Below are positions 44,645-53,699 of a stretch of 64,000 bases of DNA, in pieces. A program made the translations under genes and the position numbers. Position 1 is the first letter of the stretch; every line of letters starts with the position of its first letter. This DNA is from Paraferrimonas sedimenticola (lineage in GTDB: Bacteria > Pseudomonadota > Gammaproteobacteria > Enterobacterales > Shewanellaceae): the NCBI RefSeq assembly GCF_002282855.1, contig NZ_NRIR01000004.1:1-64000 (forward strand), read 5' to 3'. The notes beneath the pieces are model-generated. The model was not told the DNA's origin, did not search any database, and worked only from the letters and a program-made list of their open reading frames with translations.

Positions 44645-45247
44645 ATGGAACCTAAAAAGAGAGACACCAGTCGAAAACGTAATTCGATTTTAGACGCGGC
44701 CATTCATGCCTTTCAGCAAAAAGGGTTTGATAACACTTCGATGGACTATGTCGCAGAAGTCGCCGGCGCCTCTAAACGCACGGTTTACAATCACTTCCCG
44801 TCGAAAGAAGCCTTATTTCAGGCCATGATGGACCGCTGCTTAGACGAAATGCGTCAGCTCAAGCAAATTGGCTACGACAGCGAGGCTGAACTGGCACCTC
44901 AGTTAAAAGAGTTTGCCGTCGCCAAAGCCGCTGCCACCCGCGACCCGCAAATGATGGGGGTGATGAAAATCGCCATGGGCGTGCTGATAAGCCAACCGGA
45001 TGTGGCGCAAACCACCATGCAAAAGATCGCTACTATGGAAAACACATTGGCCCTATGGCTAGACGCGGCGATTGCCGACAATCGAATTGTGGCTTGTGAC
45101 ACTCAAACGGCATCGGATCTGTTTTACGGCATGGTCAGCGGCAACCTATTCTGGCCGGCACTGCTCAGCGGCGCGCTCTCCGATGACCATTGTGACCGAC
45201 TAGCCGACGAGCTGGTTGCTATGTTCTTGCAAAAGTATCAGGCCTAA
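44645..45247 (+). CDS. TetR/AcrR-family transcriptional regulator
   Basis: The protein has 200 residues. The helix-turn-helix spans about 10-56, with the signature AGASKRTVYNHFPSKEALFQAMM, and a C-terminal AefR-like helical domain follows. One operator copy ends 11 bases before its start codon. It is paired divergently with an NAD(P)-binding oxidoreductase. The ligand is unknown; such pairs often answer electrophiles or aldehydes. Confidence 0.9.
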   Translation: MEPKKRDTSRKRNSILDAAIHAFQQKGFDNTSMDYVAEVAGASKRTVYNHFPSKEALFQAMMDRCLDEMRQLKQIGYDSEAELAPQLKEFAVAKAAATRDPQMMGVMKIAMGVLISQPDVAQTTMQKIATMENTLALWLDAAIADNRIVACDTQTASDLFYGMVSGNLFWPALLSGALSDDHCDRLADELVAMFLQKYQA

Positions 45248-45313
45248 ACGGACGCTTTTTGGGGCTGGGCTGGACAAGCTGGCATTTTAGCGCCAGCATA
45301 GTGGGCGTAGAAG

Positions 45314-45346
45314 AATAGATAGTTGCTCAATAAAAATAGATAGTTG
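45314..45346 (+). promoter_or_regulatory. Perfect 12-bp direct repeats, 21 bp apart
   Basis: AATAGATAGTTG occurs at 45314-45325 and 45335-45346. The 21-base period is two turns of B-DNA, the arrangement AraC-type activators bind. The pair ends 28 bases before the aldo-keto reductase start. Confidence 0.55.
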
Positions 45347-45373
45347 GCCTACAACAAATAAAACCCAAGCCCC

Positions 45374-46345
45374 ATGCCTCAAAAATTTCCCCTGACCCAA
45401 TACCTAGCGAACGCCAGCCCCTTAGTATTTGGCTGCATGATGTTAAGTCGCTGGGACGACAACCCAATCGACAAAGCCGATATTCAACAGGCTCGTCGAA
45501 TTATCGATACTGCGCTCGAGCAGGGAATTACCCTATTCGACCACGCAGACATTTATTGCTTTGGCAAAGCTGAATCTGTGTTTGGCGAGGTGCTAAAGCA
45601 ACGCCCTGAATTACTCCAGCAAATTCAACTCCAGTCTAAGTGCGCGATTCGATTTGAGGACCACCAAGGTCCTAAGCGCTATGACTTCTCGCCTGAGTGG
45701 ATTGAGTCTTCCGTGGACGGCATTCTAACTCGGTTGGGCGTCGAGCAACTGGATTTACTCATGCTGCACCGCCCCGATCCACTGTGCGAACCCGAGCAAG
45801 TAGCCCAAGCATTCGAGCGATTGCAAAGCAGTGGCAAGGTAAAGCACTTTGGCGTATCCAATATGCAAGCGGCACAACTGGCTTTCCTACAACACGCTAT
45901 ATCCACGCCGCTAGTGGCTAATCAAGTGGAGCTGAGCCTAGGTTATCTGGATTTTATCGAAGAAGGGATTAGCAGCGGCAACTCTGGCCACAATCCAGTC
46001 AACTACGCGCCAGGCACTGTGGAGTATTGCCGCCAGCACGGCGTGCAACTGCAGGCATGGGGCAGCTTGGCGCAAGGTAAGTTCAGCGGTGCATCGCTGG
46101 ACAATGCCAGCCAAGACCAGCGCAACACCGCGGCCTTGGTAAGCCAATTAGCCGAAGAGTATGGGGTTAGTCCTGAGGCGGTGGTACTGGGTTGGCTAAT
46201 GCGTCACCCGGCGCGAATTCAGCCAGTGATTGGTAGTACTAATTTGGAGCGCATTAAAGCCTGCGCTCAAGCGACCCAAGTTCAGATGAGTCGCGAACAT
46301 TGGTACGCACTGTGGGAAAGCGCTCGAGGGGCAGAGTTGCCCTAG
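45374..46345 (+). CDS. Aldo/keto reductase, YdhF-like
   Basis: The protein has 323 residues forming a TIM-barrel. The catalytic tetrad appears as Asp and Tyr in FDHADIYCFGKAE, Lys in QLQSKCAI and His in LLMLHRPDPL. The NADPH-binding C-terminal segment PVIGSTNLERIKAC is present. The substrate is unknown, probably carbonyl compounds. Two perfect 12-bp repeats lie in its promoter region and a bidirectional terminator follows. Confidence 0.88.
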   Translation: MPQKFPLTQYLANASPLVFGCMMLSRWDDNPIDKADIQQARRIIDTALEQGITLFDHADIYCFGKAESVFGEVLKQRPELLQQIQLQSKCAIRFEDHQGPKRYDFSPEWIESSVDGILTRLGVEQLDLLMLHRPDPLCEPEQVAQAFERLQSSGKVKHFGVSNMQAAQLAFLQHAISTPLVANQVELSLGYLDFIEEGISSGNSGHNPVNYAPGTVEYCRQHGVQLQAWGSLAQGKFSGASLDNASQDQRNTAALVSQLAEEYGVSPEAVVLGWLMRHPARIQPVIGSTNLERIKACAQATQVQMSREHWYALWESARGAELP

Positions 46346-46359
46346 GGAGTTGGCAACTA

Positions 46360-46386
46360 AAAAGGTCGGCTTGATGCCGACCTTTT
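46360..46386. terminator. Bidirectional rho-independent terminator
   Basis: AAAAGGTCGGC-TTGAT-GCCGACCTTTT separates the convergent aldo-keto reductase and LRR lipoprotein genes. Confidence 0.92.
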
Positions 46387-46407
46387 GTATTTAAAGAATA
46401 GTTCGAG

Positions 46408-47253
46408 CTACTCGAGTATTACCTCTACATCCTCAGGTAATTCATTTTGCAAGTAAAACAGGGTTTCATCGTCGAGGAAGCGACTGTTTTTCATTTCGAC
46501 ACGGTACAGATAGCTGTTTTGGTAGAAACGAATGGTTCTTAACCAAGTGTTGTTGGCAATGAAGCGAGACAACTCCAGATTAAACTCTGTGTTCAATGTG
46601 CGTATACGAGTATCGCTAAGGTCCACCCAATTCAGCCAGGGCATACCTTCAAGATTCAGCGTGCTCAAGGGCGAATGAGTTACAGTCAGATACAGAAGGT
46701 CGGGGTGTATATCGAATTTGAGAACTTTTAAGTCACTGTGTTGAATATCAACTTTCCACAGGTCGAACTGCTTGCTTAAATCTAAGTAAGCCAAAGTACT
46801 TTGGTGGATGGTTAGACGACTGAGATTAATCGTCTCGGAAAGATCCATTTGATTCACGCCGGTGCCGACCAACTCTATCTCATGCAAGCGGTTACCATCG
46901 GCAAGTTTGAGTTCTTCAAAGAGAAATCCATCGGAATGAAAGTCGAACACATTGGGCAACTCGGACAAGTCCACAACTTTTGAATCATCGCTGTTTCTGA
47001 TCTGACCCTTGTCCAGATATAAGCTGCCTAAATTGGGAAGTTGAGCCAGCTCATGTAAATCTCCGCAATAGCCAGTACAGCGAAATGTGGTGATGTGCTC
47101 TAGAGTTTCGTAATTGCCGGAATCGACAATTTGTTGATAAGCCGCCTGCATATCTGGGCTAGTAAAGCTTACGCGATCGAACTCATTAACATCGTCCGAA
47201 CAAGCGGCTAAGCCAAGCACCAAACCCAAGCTCAGTAACAGTCTGCGCGCCAT
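46408..47253 (-). CDS. Lipoprotein with leucine-rich-repeat-like solenoid
   Basis: The protein has 281 residues. Its lipoprotein signal ends LAAC (Cys18). From about 85 on, units of 20-25 residues repeat with patterns such as LGSLYLDKGQI, LSRLTIHQSTLAYLDLS, LLYLTVTHSPLSTLNLEG and LNWVDLSDTRIRTLN, a leucine-rich repeat layout. A CTGYCGD segment near 58-64 may be a disulfide cap. It is a membrane-anchored surface or periplasmic protein, partner unknown. Convergent with the aldo-keto reductase. Confidence 0.8.
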   Translation of the reverse strand: MARRLLLSLGLVLGLAACSDDVNEFDRVSFTSPDMQAAYQQIVDSGNYETLEHITTFRCTGYCGDLHELAQLPNLGSLYLDKGQIRNSDDSKVVDLSELPNVFDFHSDGFLFEELKLADGNRLHEIELVGTGVNQMDLSETINLSRLTIHQSTLAYLDLSKQFDLWKVDIQHSDLKVLKFDIHPDLLYLTVTHSPLSTLNLEGMPWLNWVDLSDTRIRTLNTEFNLELSRFIANNTWLRTIRFYQNSYLYRVEMKNSRFLDDETLFYLQNELPEDVEVILE

Positions 47254-47389
47254 ATTTCCTCCTTGAAAAACACCATAGCTCCACTAAATTAGCAAGCAGC
47301 CATTAAAACCTCAATAAAAATAGGGTTATAAATCAAAGTGTTTTGAAACAAACGAGCAAGCCTGTGGTGCTCAACTATACTTCCGGCAC

Positions 47390-47418
47390 CCTTATGCATG
47401 GAATGCGGTGGCATAAGG
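47390..47418 (+). promoter_or_regulatory. Leader hairpin before the periplasmic protein gene
   Basis: CCTTATGC (47390-47397) and GCATAAGG (47411-47418) form an 8-bp stem with a 13-base loop. It ends 14 bases before the AAGGAGAGAG ribosome-binding site. Confidence 0.4.
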
Positions 47419-47445
47419 ACATTCCGAAACGCGAAGGAGAGAGAG

Positions 47446-47895
47446 ATGAAAAAGCTGATTGCTGGCTTAGCTTTGGTGTTGGTGAGCCTATCCGCTCAGG
47501 CCAAAGACCGTTTAGAAGTGTATACCGACTACGACATTGGCAAAGAGATCATCACGGTCACCACGGTGAAAGTTGATGCCAATATGGGTGATGTGTATCT
47601 GGCAGGCTTGAAAGAGAGTTGGGTTAAAGCCGTGACCATTCAAAAGGAGATGGGCTACATCAAAAATTATCGAATTTTCGCTAGCGAGCTGCCACAAAGC
47701 GGCGACTTCAACATGTTGCTAGTGGTCTACTTTGACAGTGCCGCCGATCTTGAACCTAACCAAGAACGCTATCAGGCCTTTATGAAGAAATGGGGTGAGG
47801 CTAATCAGAAGCGTTCGCAAGAGATATCCGCCAAATACCCCGAGGTGAGAACCTTGACCGGTGAATATCGCTTCCGCGAAATCATCATGAAATAA
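47446..47895 (+). CDS. Small periplasmic protein of unknown function
   Basis: The protein has 149 residues. The ATG at 47446 follows a strong AAGGAGAG site; the 16 codons of open frame before it overlap a leader hairpin and are rejected. A Sec signal (MKKLIAGLALVLVSLSAQA) is followed by a compact mature domain with ITVTTVKVDANMGDVYLAGLKESWVKAVTIQKEMGYIKNYRIFAS, alternating strands and helices like a ferredoxin-like or stress-responsive A/B fold. No family assigned. A terminator follows. Confidence 0.78.
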   Translation: MKKLIAGLALVLVSLSAQAKDRLEVYTDYDIGKEIITVTTVKVDANMGDVYLAGLKESWVKAVTIQKEMGYIKNYRIFASELPQSGDFNMLLVVYFDSAADLEPNQERYQAFMKKWGEANQKRSQEISAKYPEVRTLTGEYRFREIIMK

Positions 47896-47901
47896 GTTAG
47901 C

Positions 47902-47936
47902 GCGCCCATGGGTTACATGCCTCTGGGCGCCTTTTT
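47902..47936 (+). terminator. Rho-independent terminator
   Basis: GCGCCC and GGGCGC enclose a 17-base loop and are followed by CTTTTTC. It ends the periplasmic protein gene and touches the stop of the convergent mmuM gene. Confidence 0.8.
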
Positions 47937-48838
47937 CAACGCTCGAGCTTTGCAGCCAACTCGGCGATTTGCTCGGGTCCAACGCGACAACAACCACCAA
48001 TCGCGACTGCACCTAATTGTTGCCATTCAAGTGCTAGTTCGGCCAGCTTGGGGGATGGGTTGGGCGTGTGCCAGGTCTTAGTGCACGCATCAAAACATTC
48101 ACCAGAGTTTGGGTAAACCAGAATTGGCTTGTCGGTCACTCTAGCGATTCTGGCAATTAAACCGCTTACGTGTTGAATAGGGGTGCAGTTAATACCAAGC
48201 GCAACGACCTTGGCGTGTTTACCGTAAAGCTCGATTGCCGCTTCAATTGGCGACCCATCATTCAAGCGGGCCTCATCCTGACAGGCAAAACTCACCCACG
48301 CCGGATTGTGTTGCTGCTCAAGTACACGAGCCAACACGCGAGCTTCTTGCAGACAAGGAATGGTTTCGCAGGCCAATAACTCGTTGGGTTTCGCAGCAAG
48401 CAAGGGCAAGCGATGGCTGTGGAAATCGAATAGGGTCTGGTCGCTCACTCCGTATAGACCATGGTATTCGCTTCCGTTGGCCAAGATCGCGCCATAAGGC
48501 CCGACGCTGTGCGCCAAGAACACCGGCTGGTCCACTTGCTCGCGAGCCAAGGCTAGCGCTTGGCGGGCTAATACCCCAGATAGTGCCATGGCATCTCGAG
48601 CTTCACTTTCAGCTAACCCCATGTTTAGGAAACCGTCAAGTGAGGCCTGATAGCTGGCACTAATGATACAGTTGGCGCCGGCTTGCAAGTAAGCTAAATG
48701 GGCATCAACGATGGCTTGGGGTTCGCTCAACAGCAACTTAGCCGACCACAGCGAGTGATTCAGGTTATGCCCTTGTGCCTCAAGTTGAGTGGCAAGCCCG
48801 CCGTCGAGCACCACTGGGCCTTGTGCAAACAGCGTCAT
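47936..48838 (-). CDS. mmuM: Homocysteine S-methyltransferase
   Basis: The protein has 300 residues forming a TIM-barrel. Zinc ligands are the Cys of LGINCTP and the GGCCR pair near the C-terminus. The opening GPVVLDGGLATQLEAQGHNL is typical of MmuM, which makes methionine from homocysteine and S-methylmethionine. Its start overlaps the XRE regulator gene by ATGA, and that gene overlaps the membrane protein gene the same way, making a tight three-gene operon. No MmuP-type transporter lies alongside. Confidence 0.88.
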   Translation of the reverse strand: MTLFAQGPVVLDGGLATQLEAQGHNLNHSLWSAKLLLSEPQAIVDAHLAYLQAGANCIISASYQASLDGFLNMGLAESEARDAMALSGVLARQALALAREQVDQPVFLAHSVGPYGAILANGSEYHGLYGVSDQTLFDFHSHRLPLLAAKPNELLACETIPCLQEARVLARVLEQQHNPAWVSFACQDEARLNDGSPIEAAIELYGKHAKVVALGINCTPIQHVSGLIARIARVTDKPILVYPNSGECFDACTKTWHTPNPSPKLAELALEWQQLGAVAIGGCCRVGPEQIAELAAKLER

Positions 48839-49065
48839 CGAGCCGCCTCGCTCACTTGGTACTGAAACACTTGCCCTAACTCTACTTGAAATACATCGGC
48901 TATTTTAAACGCGACTTCTAGCGAGGGTGAGTACTTACCCTTTTCAATCGCCACCACGGTCTGACGCGAGACGCCAATGGCGTCCGCCAAACTCTGCTGG
49001 GTCATTTCGTTGGCATCAAATCTCAAGCGACGAATTTGATTGGTCAACACCTTGGCCATTGTCAA
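48835..49065 (-). CDS. XRE-family regulator, small Cro/CI-type
   Basis: The protein has 76 residues, almost entirely one helix-turn-helix (TQQSLADAIGVSRQTVVAIEKGKYSPSLEVAFKIADVF), of the YozG-like kind. Such regulators commonly sit with a small membrane protein gene, as here, and act on their own promoter. ATGA overlaps on both sides couple its translation to the membrane protein and mmuM genes. Tandem 29-bp repeats upstream of the operon are its probable operators. Confidence 0.88.
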   Translation of the reverse strand: MTMAKVLTNQIRRLRFDANEMTQQSLADAIGVSRQTVVAIEKGKYSPSLEVAFKIADVFQVELGQVFQYQVSEAAR

Positions 49066-49520
49066 AACCCTCTGTGGTAATGAAACAACTGACGCAAATG
49101 CTTAATGAACTCCGCCACCACAAAGGACAGCATCAACAGATGCAACAAGTTGCCGGTGGTCGACAGACTGTCGAAGCTCAGCGGTAGCCCTAGCTGTGTG
49201 TCGCTCCAAACCAAAATCATGCACACTGTCACAAGAGCGGCTAGCGCATGGTAAGCCGCTTGGTCGCCATAAAGATTAAAAAGCTTATCGTGCTCATCGT
49301 CGCCGCGTTCGGCATCTTTTGGATTTAACACTGCAGCGGCAACCACCAATACTATTTGCAGGCCCACGTAAATCACTACCAGCTGCACCAATAACCCGGT
49401 GAGCAAAGTATCTGACAAGCTGCCGTTGGCTTGCGCTTGTGCCAAACTCCACCAGTAGTACCCAAGTACTCCGACGCCGATCAGCAATTGTATCCAAGTG
49501 TTTTTGTAGTTGAATGACAT
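49062..49520 (-). CDS. Four-helix inner-membrane protein of an XRE operon
   Basis: The protein has 152 residues from the ATG at 49520, which has GAGGG about 6-10 bases upstream; an ATG eight codons earlier lacks a site. Four hydrophobic segments lie near 6-24, 36-60, 84-104 and 120-140. A charged loop DAERGDDEHDKLF between the second and third is typical of small membrane partners of YozG-like regulators. Function unknown; it may set or sense the regulator. Confidence 0.78.
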   Translation of the reverse strand: MSFNYKNTWIQLLIGVGVLGYYWWSLAQAQANGSLSDTLLTGLLVQLVVIYVGLQIVLVVAAAVLNPKDAERGDDEHDKLFNLYGDQAAYHALAALVTVCMILVWSDTQLGLPLSFDSLSTTGNLLHLLMLSFVVAEFIKHLRQLFHYHRGF

Positions 49521-49538
49521 GGGTAACCCTCGGTTTGA

Positions 49539-49615
49539 TGTCAAAAATATTAGACACCATGTAAACCTAGGCTAACTTTTCATCTGTGTCAAAAATCTTT
49601 TACATCATGTAAAGC
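49539..49615 (-). promoter_or_regulatory. Tandem 29-bp repeats upstream of the XRE operon
   Basis: Two copies at 49539-49567 and 49587-49615 agree at 24 of 29 positions and start 48 bases apart. Each runs TGTCAAAAAT, variable bases, then CATGTAAA. The second copy contains the perfect dyad TTTACAT-C-ATGTAAA (49599-49613). Read on the minus strand, TTGACA of the second copy could be a -35 box, so bound regulator would block it. Confidence 0.6.
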
Positions 49616-49627
49616 AAGAGCGACGCG

Positions 49628-50410
49628 CTATATCAATTCTTGAAGCGCACTCCAGAGATCTTGTGCCGCTCGTTGGTCCAACGCCTGAGGGTGCGGATTG
49701 GCAAAGCGTTTGGCATCGTTGTCGTAGTAGGCGCCATGGGCATTAGCAAACTCGTCACTCACGGCTGCGCGAACCAGAATATCGGCGCCAACACTCAGAT
49801 CGCCCCCATCCATACCGTAAGCATCTTTGACCATTTTGCTGCCTAACAAGGATGCTGGATTTACCGACACCAGCATAGGACCAGACTCGCGCCAAGCTTC
49901 GCCTAGAGTCCGAGTCCAGCTGGTAAGCGCCAGCTTGCTTTGGGCATAGGCTTGATTGTCGTTAAGGGCTTGCTGGCCACGCAGAGCGGCTAAACTCACC
50001 GGCGCCTGCGCCGCAGAGGATAGATTAACCACTCGACCGTTTTTACCCAAGCGGCTCGCAAGCGCTTGAGTTAGCACCAAAGGCGCGAGAGTATTCACCA
50101 CAAATCTGGCATCCAGCCCACTCGCCAAGCTTGGGTCGGCCATTTTGAACACCCCGGCGTTGTTGATCACCACATCTAATTGGGGTTCTCGCTCAAGAAG
50201 CTCGGCAGCAAGCGCGCGGGTCTGTTCTAAGTCCGACAAATCCGCTTGATAACAAGCGTCAGCACCTATGCCCAACGACTCTTGTACACTGACCAGCTTG
50301 TCTGGATTTCGCCCGTGCACTAACACTCGATGGCCCAACTCATGCAAAGCCTTAGCTGTGACCAAACCTATGCCATCGGTCGCACCTGTGATCAAAATAC
50401 ACTTGCTCAT
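49628..50410 (-). CDS. SDR-family oxidoreductase
   Basis: The protein has 260 residues. The ATG at 50410 follows GGAGAGAAG. TGATDGIG at 8-15 binds the cofactor, NNAG lies near 82-85, and the active-site region is NLSSAAQAP followed by YAQSKLALTSW with the Tyr and Lys. It resembles the WWOX/retinol-dehydrogenase-like SDR type. Substrate unknown. It lies between the XRE operon and the chemoreceptor gene and has no evident partner. Confidence 0.85.
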   Translation of the reverse strand: MSKCILITGATDGIGLVTAKALHELGHRVLVHGRNPDKLVSVQESLGIGADACYQADLSDLEQTRALAAELLEREPQLDVVINNAGVFKMADPSLASGLDARFVVNTLAPLVLTQALASRLGKNGRVVNLSSAAQAPVSLAALRGQQALNDNQAYAQSKLALTSWTRTLGEAWRESGPMLVSVNPASLLGSKMVKDAYGMDGGDLSVGADILVRAAVSDEFANAHGAYYDNDAKRFANPHPQALDQRAAQDLWSALQELI

Positions 50411-50498
50411 ACTTCTCTCCTTTATTGGGAATTTCAGACACCTACACAAGCGTCTAAAAAAAGTTGCGCCAGATCGCTCAAACCCTAGCCAGTTGTAC

Positions 50499-50525
50499 TC
50501 AAACTAGCTCATCGGCGGCCGATAA
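50499..50525 (+). promoter_or_regulatory. FliA (sigma-28) promoter of the chemoreceptor gene
   Basis: TCAAACTA, exactly 11 bases, then GCCGATAA (50518-50525). The -10 element is a perfect match to the sigma-28 consensus and the spacing is exact; the -35 is a partial match to TAAAGTTT. It lies 50 bases before the start codon. Confidence 0.8.
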
Positions 50526-50574
50526 AACAGACTAATCGTTTTTCTGTATCAGCTAAGTTTGCCGGACCCGTCAC

Positions 50575-52503
50575 ATGAAAAGTTTGTCTATCAAGCAACA
50601 AATCAGCGCTGTGCTGATTTCGTTTGTACTCCTGAGCGCGATTATCACTAGTGTTCTAGGCCAGTGGACCGCCAGAGAGACCATTGAAAAACGCGTTGTC
50701 GAGTCAGAGCTACCCTACTTGATTCAAGGGGTCGGGGCTCAAATCGACCAAGACATTCAGCTGATGAAAGCCATTGCCAAGGATCTGGTCAACGACGCAT
50801 TCATTCAACACTGGCTCACAACCGGCCAGCCCGCCAATGGCGAGCAACTTTTGATTGCCCACCTTAAATCCCTCGCCAAGGCGCACGGTGTTAACAAGCT
50901 CTCCTTTTCAGACCGCCAAACCGCCCGTTTTTGGACCGCCACCGATGGCTTTTTGCGAGTGATGACCCCAGAAAACGATGGCTGGTATTTCGACTATCGC
51001 GATGGTGTTCAACAAGACTCGGTAAGCCTGTACACCTCTTCTCGAACTCAAGACACCACCTTGTTCGTTAACACTCAACAGCTCGACGGGCGCGCGCTAG
51101 CTGGCAGTGGTAAGTCATTTGACGCGGTGCTCAAACGCTTAGCCAGTTTCTCTATCGGCGACTCGGGATTTGTGTATCTAGTGGACCAAAAGGACTTGCT
51201 CAAATTCCACCCGGACTTAGACAGAAATCAGAGTGTTTCGCTGGGGCAACACTATGGTGAAACCACCGCCGCTCAACTGCTCCAAGGCGCTAGCTTTAGC
51301 TGGGCGATCTCCGAGCATCAAGGCCAGACCATGATGTTAGCCTCTAGCTACATCGAGAGCTTAGATTGGTACGTCATTGCCCAAGTACCGCAAGCGGAAT
51401 TGTTTGCCAGCTTGAACGATGCGCAAAACTACATTCTGTTGTGGACCTTAGCTGTCATCGCCGTGGCAGTACTGGTGGCGTTTATGTTTGCCAATGGCAT
51501 TACCAAACCCATTGAGCAATTGGCCGCGCTGTTTCGCGAGATGGGACAAGGCGAAGCTAACCTATCCACTCGCCTGCCGGAATCGGGCAAAGCGGAATTG
51601 GTCAAGGTAGCCAAGGGCTACAATGCCTTTGCCGACAAGCTAGAACACATGTTCAATCAAATGGCCCACGACAGCGAGCAACTCAAACAAGTAGCCACTC
51701 AACTTAGTGACAAAGTGGATCAAGCCAGCAGTGATGTCGCCAGCTCTCAACACAGCACTCAAGAAATGGCGCAAGCCTTGGCGGAGGTTAGCGTCACTGT
51801 AGAAGGGGTTGCAGAAAACGCTGTACAAGCTTCCGAAGTGGCCGGGGACATCAGCACCAACGCCAACAGTGTGGATCGCGTGATTGTATCCGCTAAGTCC
51901 GACATGGATGGGCTTGGGACTCGCATCGATAAAGTGTCTGAAGTCGTGGACTCGCTCAACACTAACATCGACACCATTGTTGATGCCTTAGGCGTGATTA
52001 ACGCCATTTCCGAGCAAACCAACTTACTGGCGCTCAACGCCGCCATTGAAGCGGCGCGCGCCGGCGAACACGGTCGAGGCTTTGCAGTGGTGGCTGATGA
52101 AGTACGCAATCTAGCGCAAAAAACCGTGACCTCTACCGAAGACATTCATCAGATCATGGAGCGCCTGCAAACCGCTTCAAATACCGCACGCTCGGAAATG
52201 CAGGCGATTGTCGAGCAAGCTAAAGTCACTTCAGACAGCATGTCGTCGGTGCACGACACTCAACAAAGTAACGCCGAACTGTACGAACGAATTGTGGACA
52301 TCAGTCGCTTGGTAGCCACCGCGACCGAAGAGCAGTCGGTGATCATTGGTAATATCAACAACAACATGCGCACCATTGAAGCCAGCGCGGCTACCCAAGC
52401 GCAGCAGGTTGAAGCCATTCAGCACAGCAGCCAATCGATTCATCAGGTGACTCACTCGATGGATACTGCAGTTTCGCAATTTGTGGCCAGTCGCAAGCGT
52501 TAG
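50575..52503 (+). CDS. Methyl-accepting chemotaxis protein
   Basis: The protein has 642 residues: a transmembrane helix near 11-33, a periplasmic double-Cache-like sensor (about 35-283, with [19 protein letters not shown]), a second helix at 285-304, HAMP to about 360, and a signalling domain with the conserved tip [20 protein letters not shown] from 474 and [15 protein letters not shown]. It senses a small ligand outside and controls CheA. Expression with the flagellar late genes is indicated by a FliA promoter. Confidence 0.93.
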   Translation: MKSLSIKQQISAVLISFVLLSAIITSVLGQWTARETIEKRVVESELPYLIQGVGAQIDQDIQLMKAIAKDLVNDAFIQHWLTTGQPANGEQLLIAHLKSLAKAHGVNKLSFSDRQTARFWTATDGFLRVMTPENDGWYFDYRDGVQQDSVSLYTSSRTQDTTLFVNTQQLDGRALAGSGKSFDAVLKRLASFSIGDSGFVYLVDQKDLLKFHPDLDRNQSVSLGQHYGETTAAQLLQGASFSWAISEHQGQTMMLASSYIESLDWYVIAQVPQAELFASLNDAQNYILLWTLAVIAVAVLVAFMFANGITKPIEQLAALFREMGQGEANLSTRLPESGKAELVKVAKGYNAFADKLEHMFNQMAHDSEQLKQVATQLSDKVDQASSDVASSQHSTQEMAQALAEVSVTVEGVAENAVQASEVAGDISTNANSVDRVIVSAKSDMDGLGTRIDKVSEVVDSLNTNIDTIVDALGVINAISEQTNLLALNAAIEAARAGEHGRGFAVVADEVRNLAQKTVTSTEDIHQIMERLQTASNTARSEMQAIVEQAKVTSDSMSSVHDTQQSNAELYERIVDISRLVATATEEQSVIIGNINNNMRTIEASAATQAQQVEAIQHSSQSIHQVTHSMDTAVSQFVASRKR

Positions 52504-52515
52504 CATAGAGTCGAA

Positions 52516-52710
52516 TTAAGCTGGGGCCAGCGATGCCTGTTCGGCGTCGAATCTGGCCCAGAGTTTCTCGTGGATCACATAGCCAACACTGTTGATCGCC
52601 GGCTCAATCAGGGCCACTGCACCGCCAATCATGATGTCACCGGTGAGCAGGTAAACCACCGAAAAGGCGATGCTAAAGTGCATCAAAGTAAAAGTGAGTG
52701 ATTTTTTCAT
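52516..52710 (-). CDS. DUF2061-family membrane protein
   Basis: The protein has 64 residues. The pattern KKSLTFTLMHFSIAFSVVYLLTGDIMIGGAVALIEPAINSVGYVIHEKLW matches DUF2061, with two membrane helices and the conserved Glu-Pro and HEKxW residues. Role unknown. It is a lone gene between the chemoreceptor and a LysR gene. Confidence 0.88.
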   Translation of the reverse strand: MKKSLTFTLMHFSIAFSVVYLLTGDIMIGGAVALIEPAINSVGYVIHEKLWARFDAEQASLAPA

Positions 52711-52808
52711 GGGCTCAGTTCCTGGTGGCTTTGCAATAAATCCAGAATACGCCCGCCCCTATATTCTAAAAAGTTAATTAAATCTATAAAGCTGATTGCA
52801 AAAACAGA

Positions 52809-53699
52809 TTATGCATCCTTCAGCGCTGTCAGCAAATGTTGCCGCAACGCCATCAGGCTGGCGTCAAAATTGAGTCGATGGGCAACCACCATGTGCAGCG
52901 GCGCCTTCTCCTTTTGATAATCCGGCAATAGCGCCACCAGCCTGCCATCGGCCAACTCGCTTTTGACATCGTATCCAGTTTTATAGGCAATCCCTGCCCC
53001 CGCAATCGCCAGCTGGCGAATGTAATCACCGTCGTCGGACAGGTGATCCCCCTGAACTTTGACCGACAGGCGCTGGCCGTCTTTGTAAAAGCGCCAGTGA
53101 AAATCCAAAGTGTCATCGCCGCTGTAGTGCAAGCAGTTGTGCTTGATTAAGTCTTGCGGGTGCTGCGGTGTACCCCAGCGTTCCAAGTAGTCGGGCGAGG
53201 CGCACAAGACGCGCTCGCCATCGCGGACCAAGGGCAAGCTAACCAGTGAAGAGTCTTCCGGCTCGCCATAGCGCAGCGCCACATCCACCGCCTGCGAGTA
53301 AAAATCCACGTACTTGTCGCTCAAGCGCACTTTCAAAGCGATGTCGGGATGAGCTTTTTGAAACTCCAGCAGAATTGGCAGCAAACTGTTGCGGCCAAAA
53401 TCCGATGGTACCGACAGGGTGATGTTGCCTTTGAGCTGCTCACCGCTAACCGCCTGGCGCCCCACTTCCAAACTTTCCAGCGCTTTGAGCGCGTGGGGCA
53501 GATAACTCTGTCCCTGCTGAGTCAGGGTCAGGCTTCGAGTTGAGCGCTGCAGTAGGCGAGTATCCAACGCCAGCTCTAAGCGCTTGAGCGCGGCACTGGC
53601 GGCGGCCGGAGTAATCCCCAGTTCGCGTGCCACCGCCGACAAGTTTTTAAGCTCACATGCCAATACGAACACTTTTACGTCGAAAAATTTCAGCATCAT
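52809..53699 (-). CDS. LysR-family transcriptional regulator
   Basis: The protein has about 296 residues starting MMLKFFDVKVFVLACELKNLSAVARELGITPAAASAALKRLE, the helix-turn-helix; a longer frame to 53780 would cover the promoter region and is rejected. The effector domain has PSDFGRNSLLPILLEFQKAHPDI, of the CrgA/DsdC-like branch. It is divergent from the thioredoxin-CcdA-HAD operon. The dyad TTTCAA-N7-TTGAAA at 53700-53718 next to its start is a LysR-type site. Confidence 0.87.
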   Translation of the reverse strand: MMLKFFDVKVFVLACELKNLSAVARELGITPAAASAALKRLELALDTRLLQRSTRSLTLTQQGQSYLPHALKALESLEVGRQAVSGEQLKGNITLSVPSDFGRNSLLPILLEFQKAHPDIALKVRLSDKYVDFYSQAVDVALRYGEPEDSSLVSLPLVRDGERVLCASPDYLERWGTPQHPQDLIKHNCLHYSGDDTLDFHWRFYKDGQRLSVKVQGDHLSDDGDYIRQLAIAGAGIAYKTGYDVKSELADGRLVALLPDYQKEKAPLHMVVAHRLNFDASLMALRQHLLTALKDA

